DNA of 64,000 bases from Bosea sp. Tri-49 (lineage in GTDB: Bacteria; Pseudomonadota; Alphaproteobacteria; Rhizobiales; Beijerinckiaceae): the NCBI RefSeq assembly GCF_003952665.1, contig NZ_CP017946.1:4028501-4092500 (forward strand), read 5' to 3'. The notes under the pieces are model-generated. The model was given only the letters and a program-made list of their open reading frames with translations, was not told where the DNA came from and ran no database searches. Made by a program: the position numbers and the translations under genes. Positions 25,276 to 36,083 of the stretch are shown here, piece after piece (the stretch's first letter is position 1; the number at the start of each line of letters is the position of its first letter).

Positions 25276-26993
25276 AGGCTGGCGTGGCCGCAGCGCCGCT
25301 GCTCGAGATCACCGACCTCACCACGCAGTTCTTCACCCGCGCCGGCGTCGTGAAAGCGGTAGACGGCGTCTCTTTCTCGCTGCGTCGCGGCGAGGTGATG
25401 GGGCTCGTCGGCGAATCCGGCTCTGGCAAGAGCGTCACCGGCTTCTCGATCATCGGCCTGATCGACCCACCTGGCCGCGTCGCCAGCGGCTCGGTCAAGC
25501 TGGACGGTCGCGAGCTGGTCGGCCTCCCGCCGGACGAGTTGCGCAAGCTGCGCGGCCGTGTCGTCTCGATGGTCTTCCAGGATCCGCTGATGACGCTGAA
25601 CCCGGTTCTGACCATCGGCGAGCAGATCAGGCTGGCGCTGGAGGCGCATGAGACGGTTTCGAGTGCCGAGGCGCGCCGGCGCGCCATTGCCGGCCTCGCG
25701 CAAGTCCGCATCCCGCGGCCCGAGGACACGGTCGACTATTACCCACACCAGCTCTCGGGCGGCATGCGCCAACGCGTCGCCATAGCGATCGCGCTCCTAC
25801 ACCACCCAAAGCTCATCATCTGCGACGAGCCGACGACCGCGCTCGACGTCTCGATCCAGGCAGAGATACTCGTCGAGATGAAGGAACTCGTCGCCGAGCT
25901 CGGGACGGCGCTGATCTGGATCAGCCATGACCTCGCCACGGTCGCCTCGATCGCCCAGCACGTCGCGGTGATGCGGCTCGGCAAGATCGTCGAGGCGGGC
26001 CCGACGCTCGACGTACTGACGCGCCCGCAGCACGCCTATACCCGCGCCCTGCTCGATGCGCTGCCCTCGCGCGCCAAACCCGGCGAATTCCTGCTGCGCG
26101 GAGGCGGCGTGCCCGATGCTTCCCCGCCCGCCCGCAAGCCGGCAGCAGCCGCTGCAGCGCCGGTGCTCGGCGCGCCCTATTTCGTCGCTGATCGCGTCAG
26201 CAAGCGTTTCGAGACCCGGCCCGGCGCGCTGCGCGGGCTCGGCGTGAAACTTGGCCTGGTGCAGCCGCTTCCCGCCGTGATGGCCGTCGACGAGGTCACC
26301 TTGACCGTGCCGCGCGGCGAGGCACTCGGGCTGGTCGGCGAATCCGGCTCGGGCAAGTCCACGCTCGGGCGCATGGCCGCCGGCATCTATGCGCCGTCAT
26401 CGGGCACGGTCCGCTTCGAAGGCTGGCCAGTGATGAGCGAGGGGCAGGAGCCGCGCAAGCTCACCACCCGCATCCAGACCATCTTCCAGGACCCGTTCGC
26501 CTCGCTCGATCCGCGCATGCGCATCGGCGACGGCATCGCCGAGGGCCCGCTCGCCCATGGATTGGTCGGCAAGGCCGGCGCTCGCGACTATGTCCGCGAC
26601 TGGCTTGCGGCTGTCGGGCTCGATCCGGCTTTCGCCGATCGCTATCCGCATCAATTCTCCGGCGGGCAGCGCCAGCGCGTCGCCATCGCCCGCGCGCTCG
26701 CCATGCAGCCCGACCTCGTCGTCTGCGACGAGCCGGTCGCCTCGCTCGACGTCTCGATCCAGGCGCAGATCATCAACCTGCTGATGCGCTTGCGGGCCGA
26801 GCTCGGCCTGACCCTGATCTTCATCTCGCACGACCTCTCGGTGGTCCGGCATCTCTGCGACCGGGTCGCGGTGATGTACCGCGGCCGCATCGTCGAGGAG
26901 GGGTCGGCGGCCGAGGTCTACGACAACCCACAGCATAACTACACCAAGCGGCTGCTCGCGGCCGTGCCGATGCTGCCCGAAGCGGCGGCGTGA
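25272..26993 (+). CDS. Peptide-type ABC importer, fused double ATPase (DppD-DppF-like)
   Basis: A 573-residue protein with two complete nucleotide-binding domains. Domain 1 (about 10-265) has GESGSGKS, LSGGMRQR and LIICDEPTTALD. Domain 2 (about 305-560) has GESGSGKS, FSGGQRQR and LVVCDEPVASLD. Each ends in the oligopeptide-family C-terminal extension, and an Ala/Pro linker near 280-295 joins them. The family also exists as two separate proteins. The ATG overlaps the permease stop by four bases. It powers the importer made by the two genes upstream. Confidence 0.92.
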   Translation: MKAGVAAAPLLEITDLTTQFFTRAGVVKAVDGVSFSLRRGEVMGLVGESGSGKSVTGFSIIGLIDPPGRVASGSVKLDGRELVGLPPDELRKLRGRVVSMVFQDPLMTLNPVLTIGEQIRLALEAHETVSSAEARRRAIAGLAQVRIPRPEDTVDYYPHQLSGGMRQRVAIAIALLHHPKLIICDEPTTALDVSIQAEILVEMKELVAELGTALIWISHDLATVASIAQHVAVMRLGKIVEAGPTLDVLTRPQHAYTRALLDALPSRAKPGEFLLRGGGVPDASPPARKPAAAAAAPVLGAPYFVADRVSKRFETRPGALRGLGVKLGLVQPLPAVMAVDEVTLTVPRGEALGLVGESGSGKSTLGRMAAGIYAPSSGTVRFEGWPVMSEGQEPRKLTTRIQTIFQDPFASLDPRMRIGDGIAEGPLAHGLVGKAGARDYVRDWLAAVGLDPAFADRYPHQFSGGQRQRVAIARALAMQPDLVVCDEPVASLDVSIQAQIINLLMRLRAELGLTLIFISHDLSVVRHLCDRVAVMYRGRIVEEGSAAEVYDNPQHNYTKRLLAAVPMLPEAAA

Positions 26994-27013
26994 GCGAGGA
27001 CAGGAGGAACGCC

Positions 27014-27907
27014 ATGACCGAATTGAAGCCGTGGCAATGGCCGGAGGAGACCTGGCGCGGCAAGGTCGAGCAGGTCCGTGCCGGTCGCAATCTCAAGCCC
27101 AAGGCCTGGCCCGGCGGGGCGCGTTGCGCCGTGGCGCTCTCCTTCGATGTCGACCACGAGACCAACGAATTGCGCGACGGCGGCAAGTCGGTTGGTCGGC
27201 TCTCCTGGGGCCAGTACGGCAACCGTGTCGGCATGCCGCGCATCCTCTCCATGCTGGCGCGCGAGGAGATCAAAGCGAGCTTCTTCGTGCCGGCCGTGAC
27301 CGCGCTGCTCTATCCCGACGAGCAGCGCCGCGTCGTCGCGGAAGGCCACGAGATCGGCCTGCATGGCTGGATCCACGAGGTCAACACCGCCGTGCCGCCC
27401 GAGCAGGAGCGCGAACTGCATCTGCGCTCGGCCGACACGCTGGAAAAGGTCACGGGTGTCCGGCCCGTCGGCATGCGTACGCCGTCCTGGGATTTTTCCG
27501 AGGTGACGCTCGCCATCGAGCGGGAGCTTGGCCTGATCTACGATTCCTCGCTCTTCGCCGATGACGATCCCTACGAGCTAATCGAGAAGGGCGAGCCGAC
27601 CGGCATGGTCGAATTGCCGGTCGAGTGGATTCGCGACGATGCGGTCTATTTCAACATGAACCGCTTCCAGGCGCTGCGGCCCTATACGGCGCCCGAGGCG
27701 GTGTTCGACATCTTCAAGCGCGAATTCGACGGCGCCTACGCCGAAGGCGGGCTCTTCCTGCTCACCATGCATCCGCACATCATCACTTATCGCTCGCGCT
27801 TCTGGATTCTCGAGGAACTGGTGCGCCACGCCAAGGCGAAGGGCGACGTCTGGTTCGCGACGCATGCCGAGATCGCGGCCTATGTGAAGGCGCAGGCGGG
27901 GCTCTGA
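27014..27907 (+). CDS. Polysaccharide-deacetylase-family (NodB-fold) hydrolase
   Basis: A 297-residue CE4-fold protein. It has the metal-site Asp-Asp motif in SFDVDHE, the His pair in IGLHGWIHE, and the later motifs RTPSWDFSE and LTMHPHIITYRSR. This branch (PuuE/PgdA-like, no signal peptide) is cytoplasmic and usually hydrolyses small imides or allantoin-like compounds rather than polymers. AGGAGG lies six bases before ATG 27014, which decides the start. As last gene of the creatininase-importer operon it may act with the creatininase on the same imported amide. Confidence 0.8.
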   Translation: MTELKPWQWPEETWRGKVEQVRAGRNLKPKAWPGGARCAVALSFDVDHETNELRDGGKSVGRLSWGQYGNRVGMPRILSMLAREEIKASFFVPAVTALLYPDEQRRVVAEGHEIGLHGWIHEVNTAVPPEQERELHLRSADTLEKVTGVRPVGMRTPSWDFSEVTLAIERELGLIYDSSLFADDDPYELIEKGEPTGMVELPVEWIRDDAVYFNMNRFQALRPYTAPEAVFDIFKREFDGAYAEGGLFLLTMHPHIITYRSRFWILEELVRHAKAKGDVWFATHAEIAAYVKAQAGL

Positions 27908-28036
27908 CAGACACAAAATATCGGCCGGTTGCCGCTGGGTCAGCGGAACCGTGCCCGATTTCGGCCGTTTTCGGTTCATTCGGAATTCAGGGCGCGGGGG
28001 CGTTCATCTCCGGAAGAACAACTGGAAACGGATGTC

Positions 28037-30259
28037 ATGATGCGCACGAAAAACCTGCTCCTGCTCGGCACCCTCATCCCCGCCATCACACTGTCGCAGG
28101 GCAGTTTCGCCGCTCCATCGCTCCAGCTTGCCCAGGCTCAGTCGGGCGATGACGAGCGGCCTGATCCGCGCCGCCAGCGCCCTGGCGGGCAGGAGCGTCC
28201 CGCCCCCGGCGGACAGGAACGCCCCGGCGCTCGCCCTGCACCGGGTCAGCCGCCGGCGGCCCGCCCCGCTGTGCCGGAACGTCCGTCCGGGGTGGCCCCG
28301 AGCGCCCCGCGTCCGCCATCCGCGCCGCAAGCGGCGCCTCCGGCCGGCCGGGCCGAGCCCGAGCAGCCGCGCCGTCCCGCGCCGCCTCCGGTCCCCGCGC
28401 CGGGTCAAGTCGCGCCGCCCGCTCCGCAGGGCGCCCCGCGCGTTCCCTCGGTCGCGCCGACCACACCGCCGCGTCCCGCTCCGGGCCAGATCGCCCCGCA
28501 GCCGGCGCCCGCCCGGCCGGCCGCGCCATCGGCCCAGCCTCCCGCGCCGGGAGCGCCGGCGGGTGACGGCACTCAGCGCCGCCCTGCGTCGCCGCAGACG
28601 GCCCCGACCATGCCGCCCGCAGCTACTCCGTCGTCGCCGGCCGCGCCTGCGCGCCCCGCGCCGGGCCAGCTCGCTCCCAGTGGTAGCACTCAGCCGCAGC
28701 CCGGCCAGCCCGCGCCCGGCGCCGGCCGGCCGCCGGGAGTTCCGCCGCAGCCCGGAGCGGCTCCGTCACAACCCACCCCGCCGCAACCATCGCCGGGGCC
28801 GGCCCGCCAGCCCGGCCAAGCGGCTCCGGGCCAGCCCGCGCCGGGACAGATGGTTCCCGCCCCAGGGGCTGCGCCGAGGGCCGGCCAGCCTCAGCCGGGA
28901 CAGCCTTCAGCCGTACCGCCGGTCGGCCGCACCCCGGTAGCCCCGGCGCAGCCCGGCACTGTACCTTCGCAGCCTGGCACTGCTGCACCCACGCAGACGG
29001 CTCCGTCCCAACCACCGGCCGGACCCGGCCGCCAGCCCGGCCAGGCCGCTCCGGCTCAGGCCGTGCCTGGACAGGCCGTTCCCGGCCAGCCGCCTGTCGC
29101 CCCGAATGCCGCAAGTGCGCCGAGCGTTCCTGCCCAGCCGGGAACGGTGCCGTCGCAAGCGGCGCCCGGCGTCGGCCAGCCCGGCGCGCCCTTGCGGCCG
29201 GGCGTTGCTCCCGGACAGGTGCAGCCTCCCCAAGGTCAGGCGCCGGCCGGCCAACCCGCGCCTGACCGGCAGGGCCGCCGCGGCGGCATCGGCCTTGGCG
29301 GCGCGGCTGCGATCGGACTCGGCGCCGCCGCGATCGGCGGCATCATGGCGACGCAAGGCGCGACGCGGCTCGATGATGTCCGCGGCCGGCGCGAGGAGCG
29401 CCGCGAGGGCGATGTCACCATCATCCGCGAGCCCGGCCGCACCATCATCCGCGGCGACGACGACCGCGCCGTCATCCGCTACGACGAGACCCAGCGCTTC
29501 CGCGATCTCGGCCTCGACACCCGCAGCGAGCGCCGCGGCGAGGAGAATGTGACGATCTATAATCGCCCCGATGGCACGCAGATCGTCACGGTGACCGACA
29601 CCGAAGGCCGGCTGCTGCGTCGGTCGCGGCGCGAACGCGACGGCGCCGAGTTCGTGATGATCGACAACGTTCGCCGTGACGGGCCGCAAGCCCGCTTCGC
29701 CGAGGAGGTGGTGGTGCTGCCGCCGCCAGAGCTGCGCATCCCGCGCGAACGCTACATCGTCGATGCCGAGCGCGCCGACGAGCGGCTGATCTACGAGACG
29801 ATCACCGCCCCGCCGGTCGCGCCGGTGCCGCGCCGCTACACGCTCGACGAGGTCCGCTACTCGCCCGATCTGCGCGCTCATATGCGCAGCGTCGACGTCG
29901 ACACGATCAATTTCGACTCCGGTTCCTGGACCATCACGCAGGATCAAGCCGGGCGCCTGCGGGTGATCGCGCAAGCAGTGCGCCAGGCAGTCGAGCACGC
30001 GCCGAACGAGGTCTTCATGGTCGAGGGCCATACCGACGCGGTCGGATCGGATGTCGACAATCTCTCGCTGTCGGATCGGCGGGCGCAGTCGGTCGCCGAG
30101 ATCCTGACCCGCGACTTCGGTGTTCCCGCCGAGAACCTGACGACGCAGGGCTATGGCGAGCAGTACCCGAAGGTCCAGACGCAAGGCGATTCGCGTGAGA
30201 ACCGCCGCGTGACCCTGCGCCGGATCACGCCGTTGCTGACTGGCCAGAACCAGCAGTGA
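28037..30259 (+). CDS. OmpA-family envelope protein with very long Pro/Ala/Gln-rich region
   Basis: About 740 residues. It has a signal peptide (TLSQGSFAAP), then about 370 residues of low-complexity sequence dominated by Pro, Ala, Gly and Gln with recurring PGQ, APGQ and QPG units. A glycine-rich hydrophobic stretch (IGLGGAAAIGLGAAAIGG) follows, then an RxxRREG-type charged region, and a C-terminal OmpA peptidoglycan-binding domain (VEGHTDAVGSDVDNLSLSDRRAQSVAEIL). It probably tethers the outer membrane or periplasm to peptidoglycan; the Pro-rich arm would span distance. The ATG at 28037 follows GGAAACGG. Confidence 0.85.
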   Translation: MMRTKNLLLLGTLIPAITLSQGSFAAPSLQLAQAQSGDDERPDPRRQRPGGQERPAPGGQERPGARPAPGQPPAARPAVPERPSGVAPSAPRPPSAPQAAPPAGRAEPEQPRRPAPPPVPAPGQVAPPAPQGAPRVPSVAPTTPPRPAPGQIAPQPAPARPAAPSAQPPAPGAPAGDGTQRRPASPQTAPTMPPAATPSSPAAPARPAPGQLAPSGSTQPQPGQPAPGAGRPPGVPPQPGAAPSQPTPPQPSPGPARQPGQAAPGQPAPGQMVPAPGAAPRAGQPQPGQPSAVPPVGRTPVAPAQPGTVPSQPGTAAPTQTAPSQPPAGPGRQPGQAAPAQAVPGQAVPGQPPVAPNAASAPSVPAQPGTVPSQAAPGVGQPGAPLRPGVAPGQVQPPQGQAPAGQPAPDRQGRRGGIGLGGAAAIGLGAAAIGGIMATQGATRLDDVRGRREERREGDVTIIREPGRTIIRGDDDRAVIRYDETQRFRDLGLDTRSERRGEENVTIYNRPDGTQIVTVTDTEGRLLRRSRRERDGAEFVMIDNVRRDGPQARFAEEVVVLPPPELRIPRERYIVDAERADERLIYETITAPPVAPVPRRYTLDEVRYSPDLRAHMRSVDVDTINFDSGSWTITQDQAGRLRVIAQAVRQAVEHAPNEVFMVEGHTDAVGSDVDNLSLSDRRAQSVAEILTRDFGVPAENLTTQGYGEQYPKVQTQGDSRENRRVTLRRITPLLTGQNQQ

Positions 30260-30382
30260 GATGAAGAGCGGCGGCGTGCGAGCCGCCCCGCCTTTCTCGT
30301 CGGGCCATGGAACAATCCCGGCCTGCCTGGCGTTCCTTCTTGGGGCAGGCTGGTCTTGCGCCTGCCCGACTGGAGCAATGCC

Positions 30383-30664
30383 ATGCGCAAGAACCCATGG
30401 GTCCTCCTCGGACTGATCGCCGCCGGGCTGATCGTGGCGGACGCCGCCGCCGCGCAGTCCTCCCCGCCGCAACTCCAGCGTCAGCGCGCCCCCGGTGTGC
30501 CGATCGCGCCGAATGCGAGCGAGGTGCAGAAGCTCGAGCTACGCTCCGATCGCGTCGAGGCAAGGCGCGAGCGTGAGCGGCTGGCGCGAGACCGTTCGGG
30601 GCCGCCGGAGCCGAACCGCGAGATTCCGATGCCGAAGCCGGTGCCGTCGATCATCGCGCCTTGA
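30383..30664 (+). CDS. Small exported hypothetical protein
   Basis: A 93-residue protein with a signal peptide (WVLLGLIAAGLIVADAAAAQ) and a short mature part rich in Arg, Glu and Pro (LRSDRVEARRERERLARDR), ending in a Pro-rich tail. No family is recognised. GGAG lies seven bases before the ATG. It follows the OmpA-like gene by 123 bases and shares its Pro-rich, secreted character. Confidence 0.6.
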   Translation: MRKNPWVLLGLIAAGLIVADAAAAQSSPPQLQRQRAPGVPIAPNASEVQKLELRSDRVEARRERERLARDRSGPPEPNREIPMPKPVPSIIAP

Positions 30665-30746
30665 TCGGAGCTGGCCTTAAAGGTCGCCATTCCGGATTCA
30701 GATTCGGGTAAGGCTCGCCACCTATGGTCGTGGCGAGGAGCCTGCC

Positions 30747-30947
30747 ATGAGCGAAATGTCGGTCGCGATCGCGCAAAGCCTGGTCAGCATGAAGTCGGCT
30801 GCGACGCAGCAGGCGCTGCAGCTCGAAATGGTCAAGCAGAACGCCGATTCGGATCAAGCTCTGGTCGCCATGCTCCAGCAGGCTGCCGAGCAGCAACAGG
30901 CGACGCTCCCCGCCGGCCAGGGCGGCAATCTCGACATCACTGCCTGA
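30747..30947 (+). CDS. YjfB-family putative motility protein
   Basis: A 66-residue all-helical protein resembling the YjfB family: N-terminal SVAIAQSLVSMKSAATQQALQLEMVKQNADSDQALVAMLQQAAEQ. Gln, Ala and Met content is high and there is no membrane segment. GAGGAG lies upstream of the ATG. The family name reflects sigma-D-linked expression in Bacillus; the role here is unknown, and no flagellar genes are in the window. Confidence 0.6.
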   Translation: MSEMSVAIAQSLVSMKSAATQQALQLEMVKQNADSDQALVAMLQQAAEQQQATLPAGQGGNLDITA

Positions 30948-31044
30948 TTTTCCGACGTCTCCACGTGTAATGCTCACCGCGCATGGCCGCGCGGCGCAAA
31001 GCCGTGGTCCTTTGCCAGTTGCGCAGAGATCGGGACAGTTCTAA

Positions 31045-31136
<92 letters not shown>

Positions 31137-31213
31137 CTGGAACGCGGCTGCGCCACAAGTGCATCCGCAGACAGCGACTGGACCGTCAGACGCCCCGGAT
31201 CTCCTGAACCTGA

Positions 31214-33109
<1,896 letters not shown>

Positions 33110-33114
33110 AGGCC

Positions 33115-34116
33115 ATGCGCGTCGCTGTGATCGGGGCCGGCGTCGCCGGCCTCGTGACGGCGCTCGAGCTGGCCGAGCGGGGCATCGCGGTCGAAGTGTT
33201 CGAACGTAGTGCAGCGCTCGGCCAGCAGGCCTGCTCCTGGGCCGCGGGCGGCATGCTCGCGCCCTGGTGCGAGCGCGAGAGCGCCGAGGAGGCTGTCGTG
33301 ATCCTGGGCCGGCAGGCGCTCGACTGGTGGCCGCGCCATTATCCCGGCACGCGCGTCCACGGCACGCTCGTGCTCGCCCCGGTCCGCGATGCCGGCGAGC
33401 TGACGCGTTTTTCAGCGCGCACGAGCGGCTTCGAGCGGCTCGATGCCGACGGCGTCGCCGCGCTGGCGCCCGACCTCGCCGGCCGCTTCCGGCAAGGCCT
33501 GTTCTTCGAGCAGGAGGCTCACCTCGATCCGCGCCTGGCCATTGCGGCGTTGGCTGAGGCGCTTCGGGCGGCCGGCGTGCCGATCCATTATGGCGTCGAG
33601 GCTAACGAGACGGCGCTCGATGCCGATCGCATCGTCGATTGCCGAGGCCTTGCCGCCCGCGACCAGATCGGCGAGTTGCGCGGCGTGCGTGGCGAGATGC
33701 TGGTGCTGCGTACCGACGAGATCAGCCTCAGCCGCCCGGTGCGGCTGCTGCATCCGCGCATTCCGCTCTATGTCGTGCCGCGCTCCAACGGGCATTTCAT
33801 GATCGGCGCGACGATGATCGAGAGCGATGATCGCAGCCGTGTCAGCGCTCGCTCGGCGATCGAGCTCTTGAGCGCCGCCTATGCGCTGCACCCGGCCTTC
33901 GGCGAGGCAGAGATCGTCGAGCTGCGCGCCGATGTCCGCCCGGCCTTTCCCGATAATCTGCCCCGCATCGTCGAGGATGGCCGGGTTCTGCGTTTCAACG
34001 GCCTTTTCCGCCACGGCTTCCTGCTCTCGCCGGCCTTGGCTCGGCAGGTCGCCGATCGTCTCCTCGCACCCCAGGAGCTGTCCCATGCAGATCATCGTCA
34101 ACGGCGACACGCGTGA
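33115..34116 (+). CDS. thiO: Glycine oxidase ThiO
   Basis: A 333-residue DAO-family flavoprotein with an N-terminal GAGVAG (8-13) FAD loop and C-terminal GLFRHGFLLSPALA. In aerobes ThiO makes dehydroglycine (iminoglycine) for the thiazole. The start at 33115 follows GTAGAGG five bases after the thiC stop; the frame upstream is a shadow of thiC. The 3' end overlaps thiS by 32 bases. The order C-O-S-G supports the thiamin role over a general amino-acid oxidase. Confidence 0.9.
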   Translation: MRVAVIGAGVAGLVTALELAERGIAVEVFERSAALGQQACSWAAGGMLAPWCERESAEEAVVILGRQALDWWPRHYPGTRVHGTLVLAPVRDAGELTRFSARTSGFERLDADGVAALAPDLAGRFRQGLFFEQEAHLDPRLAIAALAEALRAAGVPIHYGVEANETALDADRIVDCRGLAARDQIGELRGVRGEMLVLRTDEISLSRPVRLLHPRIPLYVVPRSNGHFMIGATMIESDDRSRVSARSAIELLSAAYALHPAFGEAEIVELRADVRPAFPDNLPRIVEDGRVLRFNGLFRHGFLLSPALARQVADRLLAPQELSHADHRQRRHA

Positions 34117-34282
34117 GGTCGCCGCCCCGGTCCTGGCCGAGACGCTGGCCGAATTGGGCTATGCCGGCGCGGTCGTCGCCACGGCCGTGAACGAGGCTTT
34201 CGTCTCCGCCGCCGCGCGGGCGCAGACGATCCTCACCGAGGGCGATCGGCTCGAGATCCTCGCGCCGATGCAGGGAGGCTAA
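34085..34282 (+). CDS. thiS: Thiamin sulfur-carrier protein ThiS
   Basis: A 65-residue ubiquitin-like protein starting MQIIVNGD and ending in Gly-Gly (MQGG), the site adenylated and thiocarboxylated to deliver sulfur to the thiazole. The start lies inside the thiO 3' end, and thiG begins five bases after the stop. Confidence 0.92.
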   Translation: MQIIVNGDTREVAAPVLAETLAELGYAGAVVATAVNEAFVSAAARAQTILTEGDRLEILAPMQGG

Positions 34283-34286
34283 GGCG

Positions 34287-35057
34287 ATGGATTTCTATGG
34301 CTTCGCCCCGCGCTCGCGCCTCTTCCTCGGCACGGCGCAATATCCCTCACCGGCCGTGCTGCAGCGGGCGGTCGAAGTGGCCGGCGTCGATGTCGTCACG
34401 GTCTCGCTGCGCCGCGAGGCCGGCCGGCTCGGCGGCGGCCAGGATTTCTGGGCGCTGATCCGGGGCCTTGGCGTCAAAGTGCTGCCGAATACGGCCGGCT
34501 GCCATTCGGTCAAGGAAGCGGTGACGACGGCGCAGATGGCGCGCGAGGTCTTCGGCACACCCTGGATCAAGCTGGAGGTAATCGGCGAGGCCGATACGCT
34601 TCAGCCCGATGTGTTCGGCCTCACCGAGGCGGCGCGCATCCTCTGCGCCGAGGGCTTCGAGGTCTTTCCCTATATGACCGAGGACCTTGTCGTCGCCGAG
34701 CGGCTGGTCGAGGCCGGCTGCCGGGTGCTAATGCCCTGGGGCGCGCCGATCGGCACAGGCAAGGGCCTGAACAACCCTTACGGCCTGCGGGCTCTGCGGG
34801 CGCATTTCCCCGATATCCCGCTCGTCGTCGATGCTGGCATCGGCCTGCCCTCACATGCGGCCGCGGCGATGGAGCTCGGCTATGACGCCGTCCTCCTGAA
34901 CACCGCGGTGGCGAAAGCCGGCGATCCCGCTGCGATGGCGGCCGCTTTCGCCCGGGCGGTCGAAGCCGGGCGCCTCGCCTTCGAAGCCGGGCCGATGGAG
35001 CCGCGCGACATGGCCGCACCGTCGACCCCGGTGCTCGGCCGGGCCCTGCTCGGCTGA
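34287..35057 (+). CDS. thiG: Thiazole synthase ThiG
   Basis: A 256-residue TIM-barrel protein that condenses deoxyxylulose phosphate, dehydroglycine and ThiS thiocarboxylate. It shows the imine-forming lysine region ([11 protein letters not shown]), [25 protein letters not shown] and [12 protein letters not shown]. Length is normal. It sits between thiS and the ThiF-like gene. Confidence 0.95.
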   Translation: MDFYGFAPRSRLFLGTAQYPSPAVLQRAVEVAGVDVVTVSLRREAGRLGGGQDFWALIRGLGVKVLPNTAGCHSVKEAVTTAQMAREVFGTPWIKLEVIGEADTLQPDVFGLTEAARILCAEGFEVFPYMTEDLVVAERLVEAGCRVLMPWGAPIGTGKGLNNPYGLRALRAHFPDIPLVVDAGIGLPSHAAAAMELGYDAVLLNTAVAKAGDPAAMAAAFARAVEAGRLAFEAGPMEPRDMAAPSTPVLGRALLG

Positions 35058-35071
35058 CGAGGGAGAGAACC

Positions 35072-36043
35072 ATGACCGATCGCTATGCCCGCCAGATCGT
35101 GCTGCCGGAGGTCGGCCCCGAAGGGCAGGCGCGGCTGGCCCGCGCCAGGGTCCTCGTCGTCGGGGCCGGCGGGCTGGGCTGTCCGGTATCGTCCTATCTC
35201 GTCGGCGCCGGCATCGGCCGGGTGCTGCTGGTCGATCCCGACCGGGTCGAGGAAAGCAATCTGCATCGTCAGCCGCTCTACCGGATGGGCGATGTCGGGC
35301 GGTTGAAGGTCGAGGCGGCGCGGGCAGCGCTCGTTGCCTATAATCCCGGCGTAGAGGTCGAGGCGGTGGCGCTCAGGCTCGCGCCAGACAATGTCGCGGA
35401 GCTGGTGGCGCGAGCCGATATCGTCGTCGACGCCGCCGACAGTTTTGCCGCGACCTATGTTCTGAGCGATGCCTGCCATGACGCCGGCAAGCCGCTGGTC
35501 AGCGCATCGATCGTCGGCCTTGCCGGCTATGTCGGCGCCTTCTGCGGCGGCGGGCCGAGCTATCGCGCGGTCTTCCCCGAAATGCCGGCGCGCGCCGGCG
35601 ATTGCGCCACGGCCGGCGTGCTCGGTCCGGCGGTCGCCACACTCGGCCTGCTCCAGGCGCAAATGACGTTGCTGCTGGCACTGGGCCTGGAGCCATCGCC
35701 GCTCGGCCGGCTGATAAGCTTCGACGCGCGTCGCCTCGCCTTCGGCGGTTTTTCCTTTGCCGGAGCCCCGGAACCGCTTGCAGGTTCTTTTCCCTTCATC
35801 GCGTCCTCGCAACTCGCCGCCAGCGATATCGTGGTCGAGCTGCGCGGGCTCGAGGAGGCACCGATCGCGGCTTCTCCGGACGCCATCAGACTCACGGTCG
35901 AGGAGATCGATCGCTTGTCGCTGGATGACGCTGACGGCCGGCGCATCGTGCTCTGCTGTCGCAGTGGTATCAGGGCGGCGCGTGCCGCCGGCCGGCTCAG
36001 CGCACGTGGGGCCACCGACCTTGCGCTGATGGCGCTGGGCTAG
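35072..36043 (+). CDS. thiF: ThiF/MoeB-family adenylyltransferase with rhodanese-like tail
   Basis: A 323-residue E1-like enzyme that should adenylate the ThiS C-terminus. It has GAGGLGCP (31-38), the ATP-site RQPLYR region and the Cys of GDCATAGVLGP (about 178). The zinc-binding CxxC of E. coli ThiF (PCYRC) is replaced by PSYRA here, and the C-terminal CxxC is absent, so the zinc site is lost. After about residue 255 comes a short rhodanese-like segment with VLCCRSGIRAA that could carry the sulfur. This fits a known divergent HesA/MoeB/ThiF clade. Confidence 0.82.
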   Translation: MTDRYARQIVLPEVGPEGQARLARARVLVVGAGGLGCPVSSYLVGAGIGRVLLVDPDRVEESNLHRQPLYRMGDVGRLKVEAARAALVAYNPGVEVEAVALRLAPDNVAELVARADIVVDAADSFAATYVLSDACHDAGKPLVSASIVGLAGYVGAFCGGGPSYRAVFPEMPARAGDCATAGVLGPAVATLGLLQAQMTLLLALGLEPSPLGRLISFDARRLAFGGFSFAGAPEPLAGSFPFIASSQLAASDIVVELRGLEEAPIAASPDAIRLTVEEIDRLSLDDADGRRIVLCCRSGIRAARAAGRLSARGATDLALMALG

Positions 36044-36083
36044 ACCCGTTCCCATATCCCTTGGTGAAACCGACGGAAGCGAG

